A stretch of 36,500 bases of DNA from Phycisphaerae bacterium (GCA_018433925.1 JAHDQI010000171.1:1-36500), one strand, 5' to 3'. Shown: positions 9,901-17,596, counted from the first letter of the stretch. Notes: a model not told the origin generated them from the sequence alone. Made by a program: numbers and translations.

Positions 9901-12693
9901 GCGGAAATCCTGATTCTTTCGGATGATCCGATGCGTCCGACGACGGTGATCCCGGTGGACCTGGCGGTGCTGCCGGACCCGCTGGAGGTGCTGCCGGAAC
10001 ATGGATTTGACCCTAACGGCTTTGAAGGGGGGCCTTTTGCGCCGGAGGCCATGACTTATACGCTTAGGAATGTCGGAAGCCAGCCGCTTGAGTGGCAATT
10101 GGAGTATTCGGCCACGTGGGTGGATGCTGACGTGACCAGCGGTATATTGAATCCGGCCGAATCTCAGACTGTCCATCTCCAGTTAGGTGAATCGGCTTAT
10201 CAATTGGGTGCGGGATTTTATGAAGATATACTGATTTTCAGGAATCTGCTGCTGGGCAGTCAGCAGTTTCGGCCAGCCGTGCTGAGTGTTCAGCCACCGG
10301 ATCTTTTCACCGAGTCTTTTCGGGGTGACTTTGATCTGTCGGGCAAAACGATTCGTTTTCGCCCGGCGGGGAATATTGCTTATTATGCCTGCTGTGTGGA
10401 GGCCGATGACGCTGCCGACTTTGCGTTCGACCCGGCGGCCGGAACTTTTCTGTCTTTGGGAGATGATGATTTTGCGGAGGTTGTATTTACAGGCGGCCGA
10501 GAGTTTCTCTTTTACGGCGTTTCCTATGATCGTGTCTATATCGGCAGTAACGGATATTTGACGTTCGGGGAGGGGGACTGGTGGTATGAAGGATCGCTGG
10601 AGGACCATTTCATTCTTCCCCGGATTTCCATGCTGTTTACGGATTTGACTCCGCCGAACAATCAATGTATTTCCTGGCAGCAACTGGAGGATCGATTTGT
10701 TGTGACTTTTGAGAACGTGCCGATTTTTGGCGATAAGATGAAGAAAAGCAGTTTTCAGGCAGAGTTGTTCTTTGCTGACCAGGTGATTCGTATGACCTAT
10801 CTTTCGGCAGAAACTGACGGCAGCATCATCGGGCTTTCGAGGGGTCTCGGGCTTCCTGAGTTTTTCGCGGAAAGCGATTTGAGCAGCTATCTGAACTGCT
10901 GTTCCTGCGGAGACCTGGAAGGGGATGGATATGTGGGGATGTCCGACTTGTCAGAGGTTGCGGTGGCCTGGCTTCGCGGTGATTGTATGGGGCCTGACTG
11001 GTGCGGGTGGGCGGATCTGAACCGGGACTCTGCAGTGGACGGGGCCGATCTTTCCCTACTTGCTTCACACTGGCAGGAGGATATGTCGGAGTATGGCTGG
11101 TCCGAGTCGCAGATCTTTCCGGAATTGAATGACGGAACCAATTTTGCCCTCACTCCCTGTTTATCGGGAGACGGCCTTTCAATTTATTTCAGCCGGGATA
11201 TTCCTTCTCTGGGCATTCGCTGTATTGTTCAGGCCACACGAAGCGATCCGGAAGGATCTTTTACTTCCGAGAGAATCCTGACGGAATTGGATACGACCGG
11301 ACTGGGCTTTATGGCGCCCTGGCTTTCTTCGGACGGGCTTCGTTTGTATTATCATGAAAACGATGAAAGTGGAAAGAGTATCATTAAGAAGGCGGAGCGA
11401 GAACCAAATGATTCAATATGGGCCTCTGTGACGGTCTTGGCCGGACTGCCCGAAGATTCATTTCATGCATCATTGACTGAAGATGAAATGCAGATCTTTT
11501 TCTGCAGATCAACAACTGAGGGCTCTGTTTCCGGAAGCGACTGTGTGATGTGGACTGCTTCACGCAGTTCAACAGGGGAGCCGTTTGCTAATGCCCGTCC
11601 TCTGGATGAACTGAATTGTTCGAATCGGCATTATACTCCCCGTATTATGCCGGATGGGTTAACTTTATATTTCTGCTCGAATCGATATGATCCTGCAGAT
11701 TACGATATTTTTCGAGCAAGGCGAAGTGAAGCGAATTTCCTTTTCGGACCAATAGAACGAATCGATGCAGGCAATAATACAAATCATATATTTGTAACAA
11801 GGGATGAAAAAGCGATTTATTTTGTTGAAAATAAGGGCGCCTATCTTGGTATCGGTATGAGCAGACTGGAAAAGAAGGAGTATACATGGTCTGAGCCGCA
11901 GTTATTGGCGGAACTCAATGATGGAGCCAATGTTGCGAATTTGCCGTGTTTGTCCTCTGATGGATTGTCTATTTACTTTGCCCGTTTTATTCCCAGTCTC
12001 GGCTGTTCCTGTATTGTTGAAGCCACCCGTTTGGTACCGGAGGGATTATTTGGCTCCGAACGGGTTTTGTCTGAATTAATGACCACGGGCGATCATGTAC
12101 GAGGTCCCTGGATATCAGAAGACGGTTTTCGACTCTATTATAAGGAAGCTCAACAGTCAGGTCCGGAGTTGTTTCGGATGGCTCGACGAGATTCTCTTGC
12201 GGATCCGTGGATTCCCGCCTTGCGAACATTTCCAGAACTTAATGTCGAGGAAACAGGGATTGCTGAACTCGCTCTAACAAGAGATGAGTTAGTTATTTTT
12301 TATCAAAAGGTTCCCCCGGTTGGTTTTTCGGATATTTACATGGCTACCCGATCCTCAATTGAAGAACCGTTTTCAGATGTTGCCAATGTGGCAGAAATTA
12401 ATACTTTACAATATGAGCAAGGTCCCTATGTAACACCGGATGGGTTTACGATTTATTTTAATTCGGATGGTGCCGAACCCGGTCAGCATGACCTATATAA
12501 AGCGACAAGAATATCCACAATAGAGCCGTTCAGCAAAGTTCAAAAAGTCTCCGCGAGTACTCCGAATAAAGATAGTGTGCCTTGGATTGATTCTACGGAG
12601 ACGATTCTATATTTCTACAGTGAATGGGGCGACAAGAAAGGGATCTGGTTTTCAAAGAAGGAGCCGGTTACAAATTCCTGTCTGCCGCGGTAG
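6949..12693 (+). CDS. Giant secreted subtilisin-family (S8) protease with LamG, BACON-like, dockerin and propeller modules
   Basis: This 1914-residue secreted protein begins with a signal peptide (hydrophobic YVMYLFLFAFLVLSPSLAWA, cleavage after about 35). Module order, by eye: a BACON-like Ig domain (about 37-140), a LamG/concanavalin-like domain (147-360), a second BACON-like repeat (362-460), a fervidolysin-like propeptide (546-622), and a peptidase S8 domain (625-945). Further Ig/BACON-like modules follow (946-1115), then a beta-rich module of unknown family (1115-1315), a two-loop dockerin-like segment (1316-1380), and two tandem 263-residue blocks of PD40/TolB-like propeller blades (1382-1914). 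The catalytic triad is complete: D675 in VIDTGVD, H731 in HGTHCAGT and S891 in NGTSMACPHVSG. The start at 6949 has AAAAGGAGGA seven nt upstream and a perfect promoter; an in-frame TTG at 6844 gives no sensible leader. Active proteolysis is likely. The substrate, and whether the propeller binds glycan or protein, is unknown. The last 1.3 kb looks richer in A/T than the rest. Confidence 0.93.
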   Translation: MKANSIATATSEKISYVMYLFLFAFLVLSPSLAWASLVVTPADGFEPSGQEGGDFAPSSKEYLLYNDGVATLYWGAEWNEIWINTAPEWGVLDPGESVPVLVSLTPAAELLSEGIYTDAVVFTDITHMADYTRQVLLTVTESADTGLAAWWMLDEESGATASDSSGNEHHGTLVNMDSNDWVAGKIGNCLDFDGADDYVEATGYLGIGGSQVRTCCAWIRTIESSGSILTYGSGSVLYGEWLFILNGEGRLQLGINGGNIIGTTIVSDGQWHHVAVVLEAPISGPVKVQDLRLYIDGLPELGIYTNPDAEFHTELSFPVRIGVKESGVGGVLGLFFSGQIDDVRIYNRSLSEAEIAELAGIGPLVVSPDESFDASGEPGGPFTPAYQDYTLKNLSDQSLYWGIDSLPDWLDTDRSFGSLNSGESATVRVFLTEQADLLDEGFYTDSVVFNNLSISQDPVVREVSLDIQFVGGIWTDPHLFEAELIKGTTAQENLRVGNNSAETYSFTVRTRTVQSPAAAQKEKITRDSGGDIPDQIYLDPGSDYPDGQVLVRFQTSGKKQLLKKSFQEAVLSESGQAVVERQYSLIPGLSLVQLPAGMTVEEAIQTYRPMEEVLYIQPNYRVHADSTFPNDPRFSDLWGLHNTGQSGGKLDADIDGPEAWDFIFGSDQVIVAVIDTGVDYTHEDLAPNMWINQPEWNGTPGVDDDGNGYVDDIYGYDFRNEDPNPMDDHYHGTHCAGTIGAAGNNGKGITGICWDVKIMALKFLGSSGSGTTSDAIQCIQYAVQMGANVMSNSWGGGDYSQALYDAIQAAGNANVLFVAAAGNNGSNNDTYPHYPSNYTLPNVISVMATDRNDTRSDFSNYGPTSVDLGAPGTSILSCEPGNRYQYLNGTSMACPHVSGACAALWSLNPGLSADEVKNILLSTVDPTLPGRCVSEGRLNLYNAVLETKVPWLSFDVEEGTLGPDEYADIQVTISAMALEPGFYAAEILILSDDPMRPTTVIPVDLAVLPDPLEVLPEHGFDPNGFEGGPFAPEAMTYTLRNVGSQPLEWQLEYSATWVDADVTSGILNPAESQTVHLQLGESAYQLGAGFYEDILIFRNLLLGSQQFRPAVLSVQPPDLFTESFRGDFDLSGKTIRFRPAGNIAYYACCVEADDAADFAFDPAAGTFLSLGDDDFAEVVFTGGREFLFYGVSYDRVYIGSNGYLTFGEGDWWYEGSLEDHFILPRISMLFTDLTPPNNQCISWQQLEDRFVVTFENVPIFGDKMKKSSFQAELFFADQVIRMTYLSAETDGSIIGLSRGLGLPEFFAESDLSSYLNCCSCGDLEGDGYVGMSDLSEVAVAWLRGDCMGPDWCGWADLNRDSAVDGADLSLLASHWQEDMSEYGWSESQIFPELNDGTNFALTPCLSGDGLSIYFSRDIPSLGIRCIVQATRSDPEGSFTSERILTELDTTGLGFMAPWLSSDGLRLYYHENDESGKSIIKKAEREPNDSIWASVTVLAGLPEDSFHASLTEDEMQIFFCRSTTEGSVSGSDCVMWTASRSSTGEPFANARPLDELNCSNRHYTPRIMPDGLTLYFCSNRYDPADYDIFRARRSEANFLFGPIERIDAGNNTNHIFVTRDEKAIYFVENKGAYLGIGMSRLEKKEYTWSEPQLLAELNDGANVANLPCLSSDGLSIYFARFIPSLGCSCIVEATRLVPEGLFGSERVLSELMTTGDHVRGPWISEDGFRLYYKEAQQSGPELFRMARRDSLADPWIPALRTFPELNVEETGIAELALTRDELVIFYQKVPPVGFSDIYMATRSSIEEPFSDVANVAEINTLQYEQGPYVTPDGFTIYFNSDGAEPGQHDLYKATRISTIEPFSKVQKVSASTPNKDSVPWIDSTETILYFYSEWGDKKGIWFSKKEPVTNSCLPR

Positions 12694-12720
12694 TACGTTT
12701 GATCTGTTTGAAGAGTTTAT

Positions 12721-12756
12721 AAAAAAGCCCGCCTTTTGGGGCGGGCGGGCTTTTTT
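12721..12756. terminator. Bidirectional rho-independent terminator
   Basis: A GCCCGCC/GGCGGGC stem (12727-12733 with 12744-12750) is flanked by A6 (12721-12726) and T6 (12751-12756). It lies between the convergent protease and recombinase genes and can end transcription from both sides. Confidence 0.92.
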
Positions 12757-12785
12757 GCTTCTATACCATGGGTCTTAATGTTGTC

Positions 12786-13784
12786 TTATAATGCCTCGCG
12801 GGGATGGGCGTTTTGGTATTGTTCCTTCATGCGGCTGGTGGTCACATGGGTGTAGATCTGGGTGGTTGAGAGGGACTGGTGTCCGAGCAGTTCCTGGACG
12901 CTGCGGAGGTCGGCCCCGTTGTTGAGCATGTGAGTGGCGAAACTGTGCCGCAGGGTATGGGGGCTGATGGTCGGGTCCAGTCCGGCTTCGCGTAGGTACT
13001 TGTCCATTTTCCGTCGGACGCTGCGTGTACTGAGCCGCTTGCCGTGCTTGTTGGCGAAGAGGACCTTGCTGTCAAAGCCCGAATCGTTCAACATGCGCCG
13101 GTTTCGGAATTCGATATAATGCTGGATCGACTGGAGGGCGCTGGAGCCGATGGGGCAGATGCGTTCTTTTTTGCCTTTGCCCCGAATGTGGATGACCTCG
13201 CCGAGGAAGTCCACATCCTCGAGGTTCAGTCCGACCAGTTCGCTGACCCGCATGCCGGTGCTGTAGAGGACTTCGAGGATAGCGCGGTCGCGTGCGCCGA
13301 GCCAGGAATCGGAGGGCGGGGTGTTCAGCAGTCGCTGGACCTGTTCATATTCGAGGAATTTCGGCAGCTTTTTGTCCTGCTTGGGTGTTTTGAGGGTGCT
13401 GACGGGGTTGCTGCCGATGATGTTTCGCTTGACGAGGAATTTGTAGAAGCTTCGCAGGGTCGCCAGTTTTCGGGCGGCGGTGGACTTGGTATAGTTTCGC
13501 TCGCTGAGAAAGGCCATGAACTTTCGCATGGTCTGGACATCGGCCTGGCGAAGCAGCTCGTCGATGTGGACCTGTGTCTGGGTTTGTGTGGCCGTCTGCG
13601 TGCCGCCCGCGGAGGATTGCCAGTCGGCGGGACCGGCAGGTTCCGGCTCGGCCCCGTGATCGGCTTTCAGGAAGTCCGAAAACTGTTCGAGATCAGCGCC
13701 GTAACACTTGGCGGTGTGATCGGAGAAATGCTTTTCAAATTTTAAATATCCCAAGAAATCCTGAATAATTGCCGAGTCTTTCAT
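12786..13784 (-). CDS. XerC/XerD-type tyrosine recombinase
   Basis: This 332-residue tyrosine recombinase cuts and rejoins DNA. The housekeeping members resolve chromosome dimers at dif with FtsK. The N-terminal SAM-like core-binding domain (IIQDFLGYLKFEKHFSDHTA, then FMAFLSERNYTKSTAARKLA) precedes the catalytic domain. Active-site residues are visible: Arg179 in STGMRVSELVGL, the Lys of IRGKGKKERICP, HTLRHSFATHM (His and Arg), LLGHQSLSTTQIYTHV (His and nucleophile Tyr). An extra, low-complexity insertion rich in Gln/Thr/Ala (about residues 44-72) splits the N-terminal domain, unlike E. coli XerC. The start at 13784 is preferred to the frame opening at 13820 because GAAGGAAT precedes it. It follows a small ORF in the same direction by 45 nt. 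Whether it is XerC or XerD, or an accessory integrase, cannot be decided; no att site or phage gene is nearby, which favours the housekeeping role. Confidence 0.92.
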   Translation of the reverse strand: MKDSAIIQDFLGYLKFEKHFSDHTAKCYGADLEQFSDFLKADHGAEPEPAGPADWQSSAGGTQTATQTQTQVHIDELLRQADVQTMRKFMAFLSERNYTKSTAARKLATLRSFYKFLVKRNIIGSNPVSTLKTPKQDKKLPKFLEYEQVQRLLNTPPSDSWLGARDRAILEVLYSTGMRVSELVGLNLEDVDFLGEVIHIRGKGKKERICPIGSSALQSIQHYIEFRNRRMLNDSGFDSKVLFANKHGKRLSTRSVRRKMDKYLREAGLDPTISPHTLRHSFATHMLNNGADLRSVQELLGHQSLSTTQIYTHVTTSRMKEQYQNAHPREAL

Positions 13785-13829
13785 AGCTATTCCTTCGTGA
13801 CAAATTTTTTCAAAAACCATATAAGCGAG

Positions 13830-14099
13830 TTACTCTGTGTCGTCATAGTCACTGTATTGTTCAAAGGACTGCATGGGCAGGGGCAGGTCTTTGTACAACA
13901 ACTGGTCGGCCTGTCCGATCAGGGACTGGGTAAGTCGAAAACTGAGCACGGCCGCGTCAAACCAGTCAAAATCCGTTCGTGGATCCGTCGCCGCAGCGAC
14001 GAGGGCATCGAGCAAGGGGCCTTCCTGTCCGGCCTCATAGCGAAAGATGTATCTTTCCGTCCCTTTGTTGAGAACCAGTTGTTTTTTTCCGGTATCCAT
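13830..14099 (-). CDS. Small hypothetical protein upstream of the Xer recombinase
   Basis: This 89-residue acidic protein was not recognised. It contains KKQLVLNKGTERYIFRYEAG, two short strand-like runs, and then a predicted helical part DWFDAAVLSFRLTQSLIG. It ends in an acidic tail (YSDYDDTE). It has no signal peptide, membrane segment or cysteines. The ribosome binding site is poor (GGTGATATCTT before the ATG). It lies 45 nt upstream of the recombinase on the same strand with no terminator between them, so co-transcription is likely. Amino acid composition and lack of a competing frame support it being real, but no function is proposed. Confidence 0.6.
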   Translation of the reverse strand: MDTGKKQLVLNKGTERYIFRYEAGQEGPLLDALVAAATDPRTDFDWFDAAVLSFRLTQSLIGQADQLLYKDLPLPMQSFEQYSDYDDTE

Positions 14100-14281
14100 A
14101 AGATATCACCCGATAAACAAACATCACTACATGATTTATCGGTCGAAAAGGGGGATTCTAAAGCAATTTTTTAATATTTTTATCAGACAGTGCAGGAAAA
14201 GGGATACCGGGCGGAGGATACGACCGATAAAACCGCATGGAAAAGGGATTGTGATTTATACGGGGCGGGGTTTTGGGCCTC
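14100..14281. repeat. Intergenic spacer with GACCGATAAA repeats
   Basis: The spacer between the radical SAM gene and the small ORF carries CCGATAAA three times: 14110-14117 (+), 14135-14142 (inverted, as TTTATCGG) and 14224-14231 (+). The second and third copies extend to a 10-bp match, GACCGATAAA. The two nearest copies form an inverted pair across 17 nt, just upstream of the minus-strand ORF start, which is where an operator would lie. No convincing -35/-10 pair was found here. A small hairpin (GCCTCC/GGAGGC, 14278-14293) overlaps the stop codon of the radical SAM gene but has no T tract. Confidence 0.4.
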
Positions 14282-15223
14282 CTACGGGAGGCAATAAAAA
14301 GGTCTTCCCTGCTGGTTTTTGACCTGGATTTTTCCCTGCTCCTGAAGATGTTGAAGATGTTTTACGGCGAGATTGGGAGCGATTCGCAAACTTTTGCAGA
14401 GTTCTTCGAGTCCGCAGGGCCTGCGTTTGATGGTTTCGAGGATGTGTTCTTCGGAGACGCGGGTTTGTTCGGAGGTCGCAGCAGCGGGGAAATCGGCGAT
14501 GATTTCGGCGTCGGGACGGAGCCGCGCGGCAATGGAATGGAGTTTATCGGGGTTAACGGCTTTGACATCGGGGTGGGCGGTCGGCCGCACGGCGGTATTT
14601 AACTGGACTCGATCGGGCTTGATCTGTTCGATGAGACGGCCGATATTCCGGACAGATTCGCTCCCGGTATTGATGCCTTCGCAGAAAAAGACTTCCAGCC
14701 AGATGGGGCCGGAGTATTCCTTTCGAAAGGCAATCAGGCCGTCAACGAACGCAGAAAAGGATAAATCCGGATGCGGTTTGTTGATTTGCTGAAATGTTTT
14801 TTCGTCTCCGGCATCGAGGGAGGGCAGGACGAGGTCGGCTTTGCAGGATTCCCGGCGGACCTGCGGGAGTGTGAACAGCGTGGCGTTGGTAATCAGGGCG
14901 ATGGGAACCTTTGTGACGGCGCGGATTTGGTCGATGATGTTTCCGAGCCGGCTGTGGAGGGTGGGTTCTCCGGAGCCGCTGAGGGTGATGTAGTCGGCCA
15001 TACCGCCGGCCTGAAGCCATTGTTTGAGTTCCTCAATGACTTCCTCCGGGGGGACGTAGGGCTTTCGTTCCATGACGAGCTTGCCGTCTCGGCCGAGTTG
15101 GCAATAGAGGCAATTTTGTGTGCATGTTTTGAAGGGGATCAGGTCCACTCCCAGACTCAGGCCGAGCCGGCGGGAGGGGACGGGTCCGAACAGGTATCGA
15201 TATTTCTGGGGGGTCGTGCTCAT
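14282..15223 (-). CDS. Radical SAM protein (COG0731-like) with C-terminal winged helix
   Basis: This 313-residue radical SAM enzyme starts with FGPVPSRRLGLSLGVDLIP. The iron-sulfur cluster motif CTQNCLYC follows (Cys34, Cys38, Cys41; CxxxCxxC). YITLSGSGEPTLH is the Gly-rich SAM-binding region, and PIALITNATLF and WLEVFFCEGIN lie further on. This pattern is that of the COG0731 Fe-S oxidoreductase group, related to the wyosine-forming family, whose bacterial substrates are mostly unknown. Residues about 250-310 (EEHILETIKRRPCGLEELCK then VKHLQHLQEQGKIQV) look like a winged helix-turn-helix, suggesting nucleic acid or protein contact. It is the last gene of the leuS-led operon; its ATG overlaps the kdsA stop by 4 nt (ATGA), indicating translational coupling. 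Whether it modifies tRNA or activates another enzyme cannot be said. Confidence 0.85.
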   Translation of the reverse strand: MSTTPQKYRYLFGPVPSRRLGLSLGVDLIPFKTCTQNCLYCQLGRDGKLVMERKPYVPPEEVIEELKQWLQAGGMADYITLSGSGEPTLHSRLGNIIDQIRAVTKVPIALITNATLFTLPQVRRESCKADLVLPSLDAGDEKTFQQINKPHPDLSFSAFVDGLIAFRKEYSGPIWLEVFFCEGINTGSESVRNIGRLIEQIKPDRVQLNTAVRPTAHPDVKAVNPDKLHSIAARLRPDAEIIADFPAAATSEQTRVSEEHILETIKRRPCGLEELCKSLRIAPNLAVKHLQHLQEQGKIQVKNQQGRPFYCLP

Positions 15224-16053
15224 AGTTTTGTGCGGATTGCCTTAAAAATGGATTGACAGGTTCGTATCAGGGGTTCGACCTGATTGATGGGGAGCATGCA
15301 TTCGGCATCGCAGAGGGCTTTTTCGGGGTTTGGGTGGACTTCCATGAACAGTCCGTTGGCCCCGGCGGCGACGGCCGAGCGTGCGAGCAGGGGGGCCAGT
15401 TCCCGACGGCCCGCACTGGCATGGCCGAGTCCGCCGGGCTGCTGTGTGCTGTGGGTGGTGTCAAATATGACGGGGCAGCCGAGGTGCTGCATGGCGGGGA
15501 TGGCGGTCATGTCGTTTACGAGTCGATTGTATCCGAAAAAGGTGCCTCGTTCGGTCAGGAGGATTTTTTGGTTGCCGGTGGAGCGGATTTTGTTGACGGC
15601 GTTTTTCATCTCCTCGGGGCTGACAAACTGGCCTTTTTTGACGTTGACGGGTTTTTGTGTGTTTCCGCAGGCGACGAGCAAGTCGGTCTGGCGACACAAA
15701 AACGCGGGAATCTGGATGATATCGGCCGTTTGTGCGACGGCGGGTGCCTGGGCGGGTTCGTGGATGTCGGTCAGGATGGGCAGGCCCGTTTTCCGGCGGA
15801 CTTTTTCGAGGACGGCCAGTCCTTTTTCGAGGCCGGGACCGCGGAAACTGTCGATGCTGGAGCGGTTGGCCTTGTCGAAGCTGGCTTTGAAAATGAAGGG
15901 GACGCCTGTTTTCTGTTGGATGGCCAACAGTTTTTCGGCGATTTGGAGACACAGGTCCTCGCTTTCAATGACGCAGGGGCCGGCGATTACAAAAAGGTCT
16001 TCGGTGAGGCCGATTTTGACGGGTCCGATTTGAAACGAGTCATTTTTTTGCAT
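15220..16053 (-). CDS. kdsA: 3-deoxy-8-phosphooctulonate synthase (KdsA)
   Basis: This 277-residue enzyme condenses phosphoenolpyruvate with arabinose 5-phosphate to Kdo 8-phosphate, the first committed step to the Kdo of LPS, in the cytoplasm. Family signatures are FVIAGPCVIESEDLCLQIAE, PFIFKASFDKANRSS, RGPGLEKGL, ILTDIHEPAQAPAVA, IPAFLCRQTDLL, VNVKKGQFVSPEEM, ILLTERGTFFGYNRLV, FDTTHSTQQPGG and MEVHPNPEKALCD. The Cys in AGPC marks the metal-dependent class (as in Aquifex), in contrast to the Asn of the metal-independent E. coli enzyme. The frame opens with a GTG at 16065 that lacks a ribosome binding site; I prefer the ATG at 16053, which has GGAA upstream. It lies 22 nt behind the lipid kinase gene and overlaps the radical SAM gene by 4 nt. 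Confidence 0.96.
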   Translation of the reverse strand: MQKNDSFQIGPVKIGLTEDLFVIAGPCVIESEDLCLQIAEKLLAIQQKTGVPFIFKASFDKANRSSIDSFRGPGLEKGLAVLEKVRRKTGLPILTDIHEPAQAPAVAQTADIIQIPAFLCRQTDLLVACGNTQKPVNVKKGQFVSPEEMKNAVNKIRSTGNQKILLTERGTFFGYNRLVNDMTAIPAMQHLGCPVIFDTTHSTQQPGGLGHASAGRRELAPLLARSAVAAGANGLFMEVHPNPEKALCDAECMLPINQVEPLIRTCQSIFKAIRTKL

Positions 16054-16075
16054 ATTCTGTTCCACGGTTGATTTT

Positions 16076-17020
16076 TTATCCGATCATTCTGAGCAGGCGT
16101 GTGCGGATGCCCGCGGGTTTGGCTTTGGGGGGGACGAGCACCCGGATGGCCTGGGGAATTATTTGAATGGCGGCGGGCGGGGCCGGGCCGGGGTCGCCGT
16201 CAATTTGACAAAAGACATTTTTTTCGATGGGTTCTATGGTGATTTCTTTGGCCTGTCGATAGATGACATCGGAACCCTGCGTGTGCATTTTGAGGACGGT
16301 GGCGGCGGCGTGCTTGATCAGGCGTGCCTGGCTTCGGCAGCGGTAGATGCACAGGTCCAGTTTGCCGTCTCCATAGTCGGCGTGTTTGCAGATTTGCAGG
16401 CCGATGGCGTATCGGGAGATATTTCCGACGAAGACCAGTCCGCGGCCGGCAAAGCATTCCTGTCCGTCGGCGGTGACTTTCATGGGGGGGAAATCGTATT
16501 CCCAGAAGGATCTCCAGATCGGCCAGAAATAATCGAGATGGCTGATGTGGCCGGTGCGCCAATGATCGATTCGATCGATGACATCTCCGTCGAAGCCGAA
16601 TCCGCAGATGGAGGTAAAATGCCTGCCGTTGATGATGCCCAGATCGAGCGGTCGGATAGTGTTGTTTTCATAGGCCTGGATGAGGGTTTCGGCCCGGAGG
16701 TCGAATCCGAGTTCGTTGGCCAGCAGGTTTTCGGTTCCGGAGGGGACGATCAGGAGGGGCTTGTCGCTTCCTTCGAGTCCGTGAACGACTTCGCGGATGG
16801 TTCCATCGCCTCCGGCGGCGGCGACGAGCGTGCAGTCGTAATCGACGGCGGCCTGGTTGGCCAAGTCGCAGGCGTGGCTGAGGGATTCGGTAAAGCAGGT
16901 TTTGACCCGGCAGCCCTTGTGCTCAAAATAATCCTGCAGAGGGGTGACCAGATGCTTGTAGCTGCTGGCTCCCGACTTGGGATTGATGATATAAAAAATG
17001 TATCCTTCCGGATTGGCCAT
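16076..17020 (-). CDS. Diacylglycerol/sphingosine kinase-like lipid kinase
   Basis: This 314-residue protein belongs to the DAGK catalytic (YegS/BmrU) family, which uses ATP to phosphorylate lipid hydroxyl groups at the membrane. The N-terminal motif INPKSG is the family nucleotide-binding start. LVAAAGGDGTIREVVHGL is the catalytic glycine-rich loop, and IVPSGTENLLANELG follows (the family usually has P-x-GT-x-N; here PSGTEN). The C-terminal beta-rich half has FTSICGFGFDGDVI and VFVGNISRYAIG, and ends with a DG motif in CQIDGDPG. The start ATG at 17020 lies 5 nt after the CYTH gene stop. Its place between leuS and kdsA suggests an envelope-lipid role, but the substrate is not known and annotation beyond the family would be a guess. 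Confidence 0.88.
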   Translation of the reverse strand: MANPEGYIFYIINPKSGASSYKHLVTPLQDYFEHKGCRVKTCFTESLSHACDLANQAAVDYDCTLVAAAGGDGTIREVVHGLEGSDKPLLIVPSGTENLLANELGFDLRAETLIQAYENNTIRPLDLGIINGRHFTSICGFGFDGDVIDRIDHWRTGHISHLDYFWPIWRSFWEYDFPPMKVTADGQECFAGRGLVFVGNISRYAIGLQICKHADYGDGKLDLCIYRCRSQARLIKHAAATVLKMHTQGSDVIYRQAKEITIEPIEKNVFCQIDGDPGPAPPAAIQIIPQAIRVLVPPKAKPAGIRTRLLRMIG

Positions 17021-17025
17021 TGGTT

Positions 17026-17580
17026 TTATTCCGTTTTCGATTTTTTCGCCTTTTGGGTCAGTCGGGCGTATCCTTGTGAAATATGGGGCCGGTCGGCGAG
17101 ATCCAGCCGGCGGAGCATATCGCGGACCCGGTTTTCGTCGGGGCCTTCGATTTCGACGAAGGCGCCCAGATGGGGCAGTTCGTCGAGGCAGATGAGGCAG
17201 GGGCCGAAGGTCCAGACCTGGCGGGATTTTTCGACCCGGACGGCGGGGGTCAGGCCAAGCTGCTGAAAGAGAGCGACGACGGCGTCATAATCGGAGACCT
17301 GAAATTCGGTTTCCTGCCGGCTTTTGTAGGGGCCCGGCATCCGGGGTCCCTTCCAGGTGAGGGTGAGGGTTTGCCGGGTTGCGTCGGTCTGGCGCCGGAG
17401 GCGCAGGCCGCAGTCTTTTTTGAGCCGGCGGTTTTCGGGGTCTTCGAGATAGAGGTCTTCCTGGCGGGTGACCGGGCCGGCGTCGGCGCCGAGGCGCTTT
17501 AGCCGCTCCCGGATCGGCTCCAGCGACGGGACGGCGATCTTGGCTTCCACTTCAAGATGTATTGAGGTTTTGTTCTGCAC
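17026..17580 (-). CDS. CYTH-domain protein (class IV adenylate cyclase-like)
   Basis: This 184-residue protein is a CYTH-fold enzyme. The defining ExExK motif is E10-V-E-A-K14 near the N-terminus. Charged strands of the tunnel fold follow: DLYLEDPENRRL, CGLRLRRQTD, TLTLTWKGPR, RQETEFQV, RVEKSRQVW, CLICLDELPHLGAFVEIEG. Family members bind triphosphates with divalent metal and act as thiamine triphosphatase, tripolyphosphatase or CyaB-type adenylate cyclase; sequence alone does not choose between them. The start is a GTG at 17580: an in-frame TGA at 17593-17595 excludes any earlier start, and no good ribosome binding site is seen, so coupling to leuS (stop 16 nt upstream) may help translation. 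An ATG directly after the leuS stop is in another frame and closes after a few codons. Confidence 0.88.
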   Translation of the reverse strand: MQNKTSIHLEVEAKIAVPSLEPIRERLKRLGADAGPVTRQEDLYLEDPENRRLKKDCGLRLRRQTDATRQTLTLTWKGPRMPGPYKSRQETEFQVSDYDAVVALFQQLGLTPAVRVEKSRQVWTFGPCLICLDELPHLGAFVEIEGPDENRVRDMLRRLDLADRPHISQGYARLTQKAKKSKTE

Positions 17581-17596
17581 AGGAAGTCGCGTTCAT

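Noticed and set aside
12786-14099. Integrase of a mobile element
   Set aside because: No phage, plasmid or transposition genes, no att repeats, and the adjacent tRNA is 6 kb away; a housekeeping Xer is simpler.
15253-16071. 272-codon + strand open frame opposite kdsA
   Set aside because: Mirror of a clearly assigned KdsA gene; no start signal and biased composition.
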